Source: Platycnemis pennipes (taxonomy: Eukaryota; Arthropoda; Insecta; Odonata; Platycnemididae). From it: 64,000 nt of DNA. Positions 10,911 through 21,599 of this stretch are shown one piece after another. The stretch is from NCBI GenBank assembly GCA_933228895.1, contig OW121848.1, positions 160,658,688 through 160,722,687 of the forward strand. Reading direction: 5' to 3'. Within the stretch, counting starts at the first letter, position 1; each line of letters starts with the position of its first letter. Position numbers and translations under genes: made by a program. Under the pieces are notes generated by a model, which worked only from the letters and a program-made list of their open reading frames with translations, made no database searches and was not told the origin of the DNA.

Positions 10911-12067
10911 CAAGGTTTGTGCTTTCAGAGTCCCAAAATATGAATGCTCTCTTTTTTCGCCTTGGGATATGCGCGATGTTAATTCCCGAACGCAGATCAA
11001 GGACAACTCGTGTGTTATTACTAAGCGCCAAATTTGAATGCGGTTGGTTTTACGCGTGAGTTCATCACGGCTCTTGACCTGGTGTTAGCGTACAGTCAGT
11101 GCTCTCTGTAATTGAGTGTTGTTCCTCCACTTAACTAAATATGGTGGGTTTCTATGCCCTGAGCAGGGAAGAGCTAAAACTGCCCTTCACCGTGGAAGAA
11201 TTCGCTTGTTCGTGTAAATAGAAATAAATAAATTTATTAGCTCTTGGTACAACACCACTAAGAGCAGGAAATATACAAATGTGGTGAGCTGATAACAGAA
11301 AATAAGATTAACTAAATTGTTAACAAATCTCATACATGACAATACAAAGCATCGTACCAAGTAAACACATTTAGGTATTAGGTACAGCTATTAACACAAC
11401 ACACATTATAGAATCATGTGTGTTGTGTTAAGTGTCAACCTGGCTTTAATAAACAACAGAAATTAATGAACAATAATAAATAATTTAGAAATTTATTTTT
11501 GAGTTTTGAAGACGTAGATTAATTTGTACGTTTTTCTTACACTTGATACTACAATCTGTGTTTACACCGTAGATAGCTTGCTGCATTTCCCAAAAAGGGC
11601 CAAGTTTTTGGAGTCACGAACGCCAATATCAACCCGAGTGGAGGCGCAGAAATCGATTTCCATAGTTGTTTATTTTAGGAAAAGGAAGGCTCCTGGTGGG
11701 AAGGGATGATGCCTGGGAAAGTGGACAACTCAGTTACTACGTATAAAGTTCCGAGCTGCTGAGGTATCGATTGCGTGGATTTGCGTGCCACTATAGAGGA
11801 GATAATCCCAGCCCTTTCATTGTGTTGAGAGGGCAGTGACGGAGAGTGAGGATCCGTCTTCATCCGAACTCTTTCTCGACCGCTGCACGGCACTTCCTTA
11901 GGTCGTCTGAACCGGGATAATAAGAACTGGTGATGTAAGCGACTTGATCTTAACTAAGAAATGAAATCTGGGGAACCCTATGAATAGTGTGCAAGTTAAC
12001 TTTGTAGTATCACTCAAAAATAGAAATTTTGGGTCCAGCTAATCGAATACTGGGATTCATCAAAACA
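10911..12067. other. unassigned, contains a perfect 15-bp hairpin
   Basis: No gene recognised. The only structure seen is the inverted repeat listed separately at 11391-11431. Confidence 0.35.
11391..11431. repeat. perfect 15-bp inverted repeat (hairpin)
   Basis: TTAACACAACACACA at 11391-11405 and its exact reverse complement at 11417-11431, separated by 11 bases. It is not followed by a T-run in a transcript context and no gene is next to it; role unknown. Confidence 0.8.
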
Positions 12068-12462
12068 GCACATCTACATCTACAAAATGCCCTGCACTCC
12101 ACCCTAAAGGTGTGTGGCAGGGGGTGAATTATCACCAAACATGCACTACATATCATGCATAAAAAAGGTTCAGTATTTATTCACTGTTCTAAACTACACT
12201 ATTTAAGAAAATATAAAAATAGCAAAGCAATAACATGCTGTTAGTTGGGTTTGCTTCAAGTTCTTATACCAACATGCAGCTACCAATGTTATCCATTGCT
12301 ACACTCGCACTGGATATATTTACCGTTATTCATATCCCTAATTGTACGAGGAAAAAGGAAATTTTGAATCTGTCAGTTCGGCAATCAATTTCTCTAATTT
12401 TGTGATTATGGTCCAGTCTACCATAGTAAGTTGGGGTTCGCAAAATATTTTTAGCATCATAG
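12068..12462 (-). mobile_element. LINE-A 3' fragment, left arm of a head-to-head pair
   Basis: Tail (TACATCTACATCTACAAAATG), hairpin, 3' UTR and the last about 45 codons in minus orientation. It stops exactly where a plus-strand LINE-A fragment begins. Confidence 0.85.
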
Positions 12463-13047
12463 TACTGGGCTAATGTGACGATCATGTACGATAATTTAGC
12501 TACTGTTACTTTGCTATACCTCATTTGGAATACGCTACCTGTATATGGTATCCATACGAAATAGGTCTTAATAATGAATGTTTTCAACGAAGATCGGCAA
12601 GATTTGTAAAGAGACGGTTTGATATCTATATTAGCGTAACCGGTCTATTAAATGAACTAAAATGGGAATCATTGTCAGACCCACGGTTAAGATTTAGACC
12701 TAATCACTTAAATACATTCCAAGATAATATTTTCAATGATGACGTTAAAAATATTTTGCGAACTCCAACTGGTGACGGTCTGGAACATGATCACAAAATT
12801 AGAGAAATTGATTGCTGAACTCACAGATTCAAAATCCCTTCTTTCCTTACAATTAGGGATATGAATATCTGTAAATATATCTAATACGAGTGTATCAATG
12901 GATAGCATAGGTAGGCTAGAATATTATTACTATCCCTTTTTATATTATATATAATGGATGTTTGTGTGAATTCATTCCCTGCCACACACCCTTGTGTGCC
13001 TTCATGACTTATGGTGGCTTGCAGGGTATTTTGTAGATGTAGATGTA
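12463..13047 (+). mobile_element. LINE-A fragment, right arm of a head-to-head pair
   Basis: Plus-strand copy from the region encoding the post-RT domain to the tail. Several frameshifts. The terminal hairpin carries an extra short insertion (CCTTGTGTGCCTTCATGACTT) and ends in GTAGATGTAGATG. Confidence 0.85.
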
Positions 13048-13955
13048 AAACCTTCTTTATATTCCTCACGATTACAATCATCATTCACTCAACCGGCTCA
13101 ATTGTACTCGCCTCTTGCTTATAATGACTGTAAGAGATTGAAACCGTTTGGGCGAATAATAATTGTAATCGTGTGGAATGCAGCTTATTTTATGGGAAGA
13201 AAAACATGAAATATATGGAAATAAAAAAATAGGAGAATTAATTTAGATAATAACTAATTCTATTGATAAACCATAATTTGGTTTATCAATTATAATTATT
13301 ATAATGTTATTATTATTTGGTACCAATAATTTGGTATCTCGCGAATTTTTAGCGTTTCTAAAATATATTTTAGTCTTTTTACTCTTTGTTCTATACAATT
13401 CCGTTTCGTATCCACTGCATTACCTACGCCACATTTTTCCCTTGACTTACGGCATACATTTGGCGTTTCAGCCTTTTTTTCAGCTTGTTTTCGTCTTGTT
13501 GCGTTCTTGTTCTTTCTTCATTCTCTCGAAATCTCCATCCCAGCCAGTCTTCTTGCTTCAAAAATTAATCACATAGAGTTTTAATGTGAAGAATTTCGAT
13601 AATCACATCGATTGTTCGCGAAATTATGGTAATTTGTAAGGATTGTCAATGGTGAATGGGTATACCTATCACTTATATACCTGGATGGTGTTTGAGTATT
13701 TGTAAATCAGTGTCAACGTGGTCTATCTGCAAATTCGCACACCTGGTGTATAGATTTTTTAGATGTGAATTAGTACCTATTTCGTCGTTATTAGTATATT
13801 TATTCATAGTATTCTTAAAGTTTAATACACTGCAACTGCCTAGTGTGTGCCTTATTTTCACATCTTTTATGCTCAGTGGAGCGAATTGAGGTGCATGCCT
13901 GTCTGTTGATGCATCAACCACTGCCATACACCCTGCGAGTTCCTCACGTAGTGCC
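13048..13955. other. unassigned AT-rich DNA
   Basis: No gene or recurring repeat recognised. A 90-codon open stretch at 13304-13576 is rich in Phe/Leu/Ser and looks like AT-rich noise. Confidence 0.35.
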
Positions 13956-14345
13956 CTATGTTATCCGATGCCGTCCCGGCCGGGGCCCGATCCTCTGGGC
14001 GACACGGGTCGGCCATCACTGCCTCGGCGTGGGCCTCCCGGGCCCAGCGCTGTCGACGCAGCGCGCGAGGGGCGGGAGGGGGCCCGGCCAATCGGGGGCC
14101 GCCACGTCTTGCGTCACGTGAGCGACGCGGCTGCGGCAGCTGCCTCAGCCACCGTTGGCCCGTTGCGCGGAGGGATGATGGCAGGGGGGCCTCCCATTTA
14201 CAGAGCCAATCGACTGCAGTAAAGGTCGCGGTCTCTTCCTCTTCTGGTGCCCGCTCCGCTCCCCGGAAGAGCAGCGTGCGGTAGCGGCTGGGTGCGGCGA
14301 CCCGCCTTACCTCGATGGTGGCGGCGCATCACGGCAGAGGCCCGG
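13956..14345. other. GC-rich island 2 with CCAAT element
   Basis: CpG-dense block, including CCCGGCCGGGG near 13976 and GGCCAATCGGGGG at 14086-14098. Overlapping open stretches in several frames, none resembling a known protein. Possible promoter-like island; no exon can be attached. Confidence 0.4.
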
Positions 14346-14435
14346 AAATACGACACTGACACTATACGACCCACTTTAATTTAGCAAAAATAGGATTTTA
14401 ATTCTGGTTCCCCCCCACCATGGGACCCTCACAAT

Positions 14436-14613
14436 GGTTGTGCATGCTTGCTTCGTTTTTTTAAATCTTTTTTTTAATTTAAAATTTTAGACAAGAATGC
14501 CTTTCCGTGCTATTTCTTTTAGTATGATATATAATACGTTTTTGTGAGCGAATTCACCTTCTGCCACACACCTTTATGGTGGCTTGCGGGGTATAATGTG
14601 GTTGTAGATGCAC
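14436..14613 (+). mobile_element. LINE 3' UTR and tail
   Basis: Short 5'-truncated copy: 3' UTR, hairpin (CTGCCACACACCTTTATGGT) and decayed tail (AATGTGGTTGTAGATG). Confidence 0.75.
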
Positions 14614-14687
14614 AGCCAATGTGATTACAAATCGGGAGCTACCGCTATTCTGCAAATATGTTCTCTTAATAAGTGAGTTTTCACTCA

Positions 14688-14956
14688 CTCAGTGATTCAA
14701 CCCGAAGGTTGGACTGTGATAGGTGAGAGTAGAGCACACCCCGTACTAAGCCAATGGCGTGTGAAATTCACACATTCAGGGGGCAGGGGGGCCAGTTCCT
14801 TTCCCTGGGCCACCTGCGATTTCCTACAAAAGTTCTGACACACAGAAAATCGAATCGCGAGGATTTTAGATGGGGGTGTCCAGAAAGGCTCTTGCCCAGA
14901 ATTTGAACCTGGGACTGGTACATTGCTCTACCCACTAGGCCACCACGACTCCCCAA
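14688..14956 (-). mobile_element. SINE-2, full-length tRNA-derived element
   Basis: Read on the minus strand it starts with a tRNA-like head: A-box-like GTGGCCTAGTGGGTAGAGC and B-box-like GGTTCAAATTC. A unique body follows, then a 3' end near CACTGAGTGAGTGA. A second copy is at 41975-42202 and a third, 3' part only, at 32640-32776. Transcription by RNA polymerase III is inferred from the boxes. Confidence 0.78.
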
Positions 14957-15100
14957 TGTATGTACTATTGAACATATTTACTGCTATTCATATCCCTTTT
15001 TGTACGAGGGATGAACAACATTTTCAACCTGTTGGTTCTAGAATCAATATCTATAATTTTATGGTCATAGTCCATTCTACAAAGTCGATTCTTCTTCTCA
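14957..15100 (-). mobile_element. LINE-A internal fragment, decayed
   Basis: Matches the end of the ORF (minus strand; ACATATTTACTGCTATTCATATCCC). Heavily mutated. Directly abuts SINE-2. Confidence 0.6.
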
Positions 15101-15102
15101 CT

Positions 15103-15275
15103 GACACATGATCTTTCTTGGGGTAAACCCTTACGTTGGAATAATGGGTCAAGCTAATCGTAAACTGGGATTAATCGAAAGAGTAGGTGCTGGGTAAGCG
15201 TCCGGAAAACCAGCTACTTTTCCCTTGTTAGACCTAATTTGGATAACGCAGCCAGTAACCGTGTCCGGCAAAGCA
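15103..15275 (+). mobile_element. LINE-A internal fragment in opposite orientation
   Basis: Plus-strand match to the LINE-A region encoding DLSWGKHI... and ANRKLG..KRV (ATGGGTCAAGCTAATCGTAA). Broken by indels. It lies between two minus-strand pieces. Confidence 0.7.
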
Positions 15276-15282
15276 CAGTTCA

Positions 15283-16022
15283 ACATCTTTAAAATACTCT
15301 GCAAGCCAATATAAAAGTGAGTGGCAGGGAGTGAATTCACACCAAAAATGCACTTCATATCATGCATAACGGCATGCAAGAAATTGCTGTTATTTGGGTT
15401 CACTTCAAGTCCTTATACCAACATGCAACTACGTATTGTATACATTGATACACTCGTATTTATGCTGTTGGATATATTTACCGCAATTCATGTCCCTAAT
15501 TGTGCGAGGAAAAAAAGGACATTTTGAATCTGTCAGATTGGCAATCAATTTTTCTAATTTTGTGATTATGGTCCAGTCTACCATAGTAAGTTGGGGTTCG
15601 CAAAATATTCTGAACATCATCACTGAAAATATGGCCTTGGAATTTGTTTAAGAGATTAAGTCTAAATTTCAACCTGCAATCTGAAAATAATTCCCAATTT
15701 AATTCATTTAATAGACTGGTTACGCTAATATAGTTATCGTATCGTCCCTTTACAAATCTTGCTGATCTTCGCTGCACACCTTCAGGTTTATTATTTAGAC
15801 CGATTTCGTAGGGATCCCATACACTGGCAGCACATTCCAAATGAGGTCTAACAAAGGAAAAGTAGCTGATTTCTCGTACATGATCGTCACATTTACCCAA
15901 TACTCTTTTGATGAATCCCAGTTTACTATTAGATTGCCCCATTATTTCACGTATGTGTTTACCCCAGGAAAGATCATGTGTCAGTCTTATTCCAAGGTAT
16001 TTAATGGGTTCCACGATTCATG
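15283..16022 (-). mobile_element. LINE-A copy, 3' 740 bp
   Basis: Minus-strand copy with hairpin, shortened 3' UTR (part between CATGCATAA and the ORF end is missing) and about 170 codons of ORF. 5' end truncated near GAACCCATTAAATAC. Confidence 0.88.
15496..16014 (-). pseudogene. LINE-A ORF, C-terminal 172 codons
   Basis: Open minus-strand frame that matches residues from about 259 to the end of the 430-codon LINE-A ORF at 21623-22915. Visible motifs: KYLGIRLTHDLSWGKHIREI, RSARFVKGRYDNYISVT and YYGRLDHNHKIR. This region lies after the RT catalytic domain and has no catalytic motif, so the product would be inactive. A frameshift near the end replaces the normal last residues. Remnant of a transposon, not a host gene. 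Confidence 0.85.
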
Positions 16023-16280
16023 ATCCCCTTCAGTCCCGTCTTCTCACAATTTGAAACTGCCATCCTTCACAAAGGTCTGATACACGCGCATTCAATCACT
16101 TCCTTACGTCCCATCCAAAATTTGCCTGTGGAATGCGAGGTGGCCCACGGTGGCGGACACCCCGGACCATAACATATTTATGCTGATCTCATTAATTCTC
16201 ACAACCTGGCACTTCTACTTTCCTGAACACAAAAATGACCACTTCAGTTTTGAAAACGGCCAGTTCCCTTTCCAGGAAAT

Positions 16281-16513
16281 GGGGTCCTTTACCATATTTT
16301 TATTGCCAAATATGATAGAGATTGTGAAATAAAGAGACCCGTATTTTCCGTTTTTCGATCCGTCAATTAAATATCCGACTTATAAGCGGCGTAAAACTGA
16401 TGTTTTTAACCCTCTCATAAATTTGGGCGTGCATGCGACCTCTTACGGCAATTGCACTTCGTGCAATCACGACTGAGCCCGCGAAGCTACTTCGCCTTAT
16501 CGCAATGGGGGAC
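16281..16513 (+). mobile_element. M1 MITE, 5' half
   Basis: Starts GGGGTCCTTTACC after AAAT, runs through the conserved GCGAAG-CTA-CTTCGC hairpin and stops near CGCAATGGGGGACAC. The second half is missing. Confidence 0.8.
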
Positions 16514-18997
16514 ACTTTCTGTGGAATGGACGTTATTATCATCAGACGGAAGGTCTAACTTACCTCTACCACATTGCTAGACAAGATTGTTATGGATAAC
16601 TTTGAATCGAATCTTTTTAACTCTGGACAACATATTTTTAGCAACAGGTTGGTTGGTGCTGCTCCGGTAGTGTTGATGAGTTGTATTGTTTTTTTTAATC
16701 TGTCAAATAGTCAACACTGAAGTATTAAGGTAGAAAAAATACATGGATAGCCCACTGAACTTCCTAGACTTGGAAAATTTCTATAGTCCACGGTAATTAG
16801 CAAATCGGAGTGTTTCGAAAAACGTGTTATGAGGACGCAATTATTTATTCCCATGGACATATCCCATCCAATTTCACATGGGCTGACAGCCTTTAATAAC
16901 GTGGCTGGTGTTCATACCTCTACATCCCCCTGAGTTCAGTAGAAAACTGAATATTATAAAACATATTGCGCCTGCAAAAGGCTACAAAGAACAAACTATC
17001 GACAACATTCTACGTAAAAAACGACATAATGTTGCAGTCTTGGAATCTTGAATTTGGTTTTTGCCTTTATGCGCTAAATGGGGAAGATCATGATGGTAAT
17101 GGGTTCCAGGTAGAGAGGACCTAGGGCCCTCAAATAATGTATTACTCAAAATTCAAGTCAATCAATATATAAATTCATTCATGGTATTTGTCTGCGCCTA
17201 AATAAAACTAGACTTATTAAACGCTTGCTAGGGACCTACCGAATATGATCCATTGAACTTCCGCCACACGCTCCCCATTTTAGCTTTCCCGACATACAGT
17301 TTCAAATATTCCTTCAATAGCAATTACATCCGATAAGTCACCTCATCCTATTACTACCCATTCATCATTATTTATTCTTTCTTCATCCTGCATTTTTTCT
17401 TTTTTGATGTATCAGATTTGTATTTGTATTTTTTACTGTGTATTATCATTTTTATTATTCTGTCTTTTCCATAGTGGTCGTAAATAATTATATTTAAAAA
17501 AAATTATGTTTTGCTCCAATCATTTATTTATTCGTAATACTGTATTATAAAACTTTATATCTAATGTTATGTTCCAGTGTAAAACAAGATTTTGACTGCC
17601 CCAAAAGATAATCGGGCGAGCGGGTAGCAGTAATCCCCTCCAAAACCGACCAACCGATTGCAACAGAGTTTTCACTGCACAAAAACTTACTGAAAAAAAA
17701 CCTTAATATCAAGATTTTGCTTTAGTACAGTTACTGCTATGTCAATTACAGACCCATTCTTATAATAAAAATGTATTTCCCGAAAAATATTTGGGGCCCG
17801 CGTGCCAAACACCCTTACGATGTACTTTAACGAGGCCTGGGCACTAGGGGTAGAGGGGGCCATCGGGCCTCATCTAGCCCAGGTTAAATAAAACAAAAGT
17901 CGAAGTCACCTCTCTATGCGTGTTTGCAGCCCTCGAGGTTGGTCTATTAATTTGAGAGAATTTCTGATGCTACCGTTTGCATCGAAGCGGAAGTGGTGTC
18001 ATTAAAAAGAAAAAAAGGTGGTAGGTTTCCTTAGTTGTACTTTTATTTTCGTCGATTTATCGGAAAGTGCGGAAATTTAAGTATGAAAAATGGTTTTTTC
18101 CCTATCTTTTAACGTGGGGAACGAGTTTATCAGCAAATTTGTTTACGTTGCTAAGTAAATGTGTTTAAATGTTTGTTATGACAAGAAAACGTTTATTATC
18201 TAAAAAGTGTATTTTTCCAATGTTTAATATGTAATTTGCATGGTAATTTAATTTGTTTTTTTAATGTAAAGCATTTACATATTAATTTATTTTCGATAAT
18301 GAATTAATGTTTGTTGCTAAATCAGCACAGTATTTTAAAACACACCCATTTTATAAAAAAAAACAATAGCTATCCTGCACCCAAACATTTCCGTTTTTTT
18401 ATCTCTTTCAAATAAGACATTCACGTATATACCCACCTAAAATATTTCCAAAAGCTCAAAGGACCAATTCTGTTTTTATAGCACCAAGACGATTCCAGTA
18501 AAATATTAACACCAACCTATCTACGCACAAACCATCCGATCAAGTATACATATACTAATACCTCCCAGACCATTCCCGGGACACCGCTACGCGGGGCCCT
18601 TAGGGGTTCAACACGCGCAGCGTGCGTTGAAGTATATTTCTGGAAACAGAAACACATTATCTAGTTTACCTTGTCTCAATCGCGACCAGGTAATTTATTT
18701 TCTCATTTCCCGGGATCCTGAGTAGGTGCACCCTTCACGTCGGTTATTCTGACGGTTCAGGACGTGGTTTGCGACGAAGACGGGAGGGGAGAGGAAGAGG
18801 GAGGTGGATGGGTGAGCCTCGGCCGCACAAAGGGCAGAGGTCGTGGGAAGAAACCGCACACGATCCAATTTACGCAGCACTGCACGGAACCCAACACGCT
18901 GATCCCTCGTGTATTCACTGCCTGTGTGATTCACCTCACTCCCTCACCCTCCGGAGTCTGGCTGGGCCACGCGACGGATCTACAACTACGTGATGTA
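16514..18997. other. unassigned; small palindromic block near 18600
   Basis: About 2.5 kb without a recognisable gene. Around 18580-18635 are a GC-rich block (GGGACACCGCTACGCGGGGCCC-like, 18578-18599) and an imperfect palindrome TTCAACACGC-GCAGC-GTGCGTTGAA. Open stretches at 18764-19048 overlap in two frames and are not credible. The short region 18695-18990 is GC-richer than its flanks. Confidence 0.35.
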
Positions 18998-19085
18998 GAT
19001 GACAACTGTATTAGTGTAAAGAGTTTAATAGAACTAGGATGGAAATGACGATCAGAACGCAAGTTCAAATTTAGGCTAAACCTTA
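18998..19085 (+). mobile_element. LINE-C internal fragment
   Basis: Matches 19413-19505 (encoding DNCISV..ELGW...RRLKFRLNL) and is a separate, shorter piece just upstream of the longer LINE-C copy. Confidence 0.65.
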
Positions 19086-19184
19086 AGGCGATTGATGACT
19101 GGTGTGTTGCTTGGCAGCTAGAATTAAAATAGATATCTAACGTAGAATCTATTAAAAATACTTAGGCGTCACCATCCTGAAGAC

Positions 19185-19541
19185 ATGTCATGGGGGAAAC
19201 ACATCAGGGAAATAACTAGTGTAGCAAACCGTAGATTAGGATTCGTAAAAAGGGTTCTAGGCAAATGCGATGAGAGAGTACGAGAAAGAAGCTATTTTAC
19301 ACTTGTCGGGCCTCATTTAGAATATGCCACTAGTATATGGGATCCGTACGAGGAAGGTATGATAAAGGAATTTGAGCGTGTGCAAAGGAGATCATTTAGA
19401 TTTGTTAAAGGCCGTTATGATAATTGTATAAGTGTTACGAATGAAACAGAAGAACTAGGATGGGAATTATCAGAACGCAGGTTAAAATTTAGGTTAAACC
19501 TTTTAAGTAAATTTGAAACCGATTTGTTGGTAGGATATTAA
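19185..19541 (+). pseudogene. LINE-C ORF, C-terminal fragment (118 codons)
   Basis: Homologous to LINE-A residues about 273-390: SWGKHIREI, LGFVKRVLGKCDERVRE, HLEYATSIWDPYE, RFVKGRYDN. Amino-acid changes relative to LINE-A are spread over the whole length, so this is a distinct subfamily and not a mutated LINE-A. The frame is closed by indels at both sides. No catalytic motif is present; non-functional. Confidence 0.8.
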
Positions 19542-19596
19542 TTAAGAACCCCTGCGTATGATACTAGGTTTGATCAGATAAACAAAACTAGAGAGA

Positions 19597-19852
19597 CAAT
19601 TGAAGACCTGAGTGCAAGAACAAGATAATAACCAAAAATGAAGTTTCGAGAAAACTCTGGCTATTATCTGGTTCTTGCACTCAGAGAGCAGAACGTAAAA
19701 TTCCAACAATGTCTGCTGAACTTATTTAGAACTTACCATCGAAAATGACTATGTCTAATGGTAAAGGGCAGGAGGGGCTTCAAGTGTATGTGGAAATCTC
19801 ATTTTTGCAAAAAGTGGTCATTATCTGGTTCTTGCACTAAGGTCTTCAATTG
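19597..19852. mobile_element. MITE M2 with 38-bp inverted repeats
   Basis: Left arm 19597-19634 and right arm 19815-19852 match inverted at 35 of 38 positions; both start CAATTGAAGACC. An internal third copy of the arm motif lies at 19659-19684 (TATTATCTGGTTCTTGCACT). Inserted in LINE-C. Because CAATTG is palindromic, the boundary between terminal repeat and target duplication cannot be set from one copy. No coding capacity. Confidence 0.82.
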
Positions 19853-20010
19853 TTTTAATATCTTACTTATCTATGCATACTAGGGAAATACAGATAAATA
19901 TATTTAGTGAAAATATTTCTGTAATTACTTCGTTGTTATGTAGACACTAACCATCTAGTTTCACGGGAATCTTATGCCTGGATTGTTTCCGTGTAGAAGT
20001 ATCATTTTAG

Positions 20011-21599
20011 ATCTTAGTTACAGGCAATTATTATAAGATCTTAGTTGCAAAATGATCTTAGTTATGTTTCGCAAGATTCATTCATGCTTAACATGTATTG
20101 GAACAAAGAAAGTATAACCAGGTGATTGTCATGGAGTTGGTAATTTATTTTGTGATATTCATACAGAATAAACGTTTTTAACGTTTAAAAAATACCATAA
20201 TTAAAATAAGAAGCTATGAGGTTTGCGCAGGAGTTACGGCTTCTGTAAGTCATGAGATCCTATTGCATCCAATAATGCACAATTCTAATTAAATGATTGT
20301 GGCATTGATATAGATAATGTGAAGAAAAGGAATAGACGTGAGTCAAGGATTCAATTGGACTGAAATATTATAGTCTCTCTTCGTAAAAGCCACATTTTTC
20401 ACTGCACCTATTTTTACAACGTTGTGGATATCTTAAATTCGTACAGTGAAAAGGAAACGCAAAGAAGCCCAAGAGTCGAGAGAAGATGCAGGTGAACTTC
20501 AAATGTATGGCGTATGAAGAAAATGCTGATGATTAATTGTTTACAGCAAGAGGTGGAATCAAAAGATAGTTGAAGGCATGATGCTGAGATCGATGAAGAC
20601 AATATCAACATAAACTACTGACGGAAACGGGCATGCCTAACGGAACATATCCGTATTCACCCATATGCGTATTTCACTAGGAATTGAGGGAAAGGATCAA
20701 TCCTCTTTGTTTGTTGTGCCTTCCGGTTATATCTTCTGCGTATTTCAGTATTGGTCCTCTCCATGTCTTTTCATACCCTTTAAAAATGTGCTAAAGGGAG
20801 CAAATTTATTCCTGTGCCCAGCAGTGGTGTTGATAAATGTTGATATTGTTTATTCGTCCTAACATTGTTGATATTGTTGTTGCTGGGGTTTGCAACCACG
20901 TTCATTATATATTCATCTGATGATCAGAAATCGGGAAAAAATGGAACTTATATTTATTATACTGTCACTATCGGAGACAGTGAAGGTCTCTTGATTAATT
21001 TAAATATTTTTTGCTATGGTTTGTCATATGATATAATATGGTTACCTTGCAATTCATACGAAAATGTATCCGCAGAATGTAAGCAGACTGTTACCAGTGG
21101 TTTCAGACTCAGTACATTTACTGTCTGTTAAAGTTTTTCTAAATCAATGCATGCAACTAAACCACCTGGGTTTTATTTATTCTCATATTACAAAAATATG
21201 TTTATTGAATCAGAGAGGATAATACTTAGCAAATAATTAATGATCATGAAATTGCAATTAATTAGCAGTGGTATGCTTGTTGCGGGTGTGTAAGAAAACT
21301 TTAACAGGGATTTAGCGGAATGTACAGCTTATTTTTTAAAGAAAATTTTCAGGAATCTATATTATTTTCCAGTAGTTCTTGCGAAATCATTCGATGATTG
21401 TTGGCAGCTCTGACCCGTACAGATAGGTGGCGTTAGAGTCGCAGGCTGGGGATTAGATTGATATGAGTTGACAGGAGGAAGAAAGTACAAATATGATGTA
21501 AATATTTCGGTGAAAGCTATTAAAAATATTCATAAAAGTGAATTGAACTCGAATAATTTTATGTTACTCCTTTCCCATCAGTCTGAAATTGATCCATAG
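20011..21599. other. unassigned AT-rich DNA
   Basis: An 88-codon open stretch at 20865-21131 (+) starts with a signal-peptide-like hydrophobic run (MLILLLLGFATTFIIYSS) and has four cysteines. I recognise no homolog, no splice context and no neighbours that support it, so it is not called as a gene. Confidence 0.35.

Larger units (their letters stand above)
19090..20010 (+). mobile_element. LINE-C fragment split by MITE M2
   Basis: Begins with the post-RT region (ATTGATGACTGGTGTG, encoding a diverged DDWC..WQLEL), continues through the frame at 19185-19541, and resumes after M2 with a LINE-B/C-type 3' UTR (GTAGACACTAACCATCTAG). It stops before the tail module. Confidence 0.72.

Noticed and set aside
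12068..13047. Single LINE insertion with twin-priming inversion
   Set aside because: Twin priming leaves one tail; here both outer ends carry the hairpin and tail, so two insertions are needed.
20865..21131. 88-codon frame with a signal-peptide-like start
   Set aside because: Intriguing N-terminus, but no upstream promoter, splice evidence or family resemblance. AT-rich DNA often yields such Leu/Ile/Phe runs.
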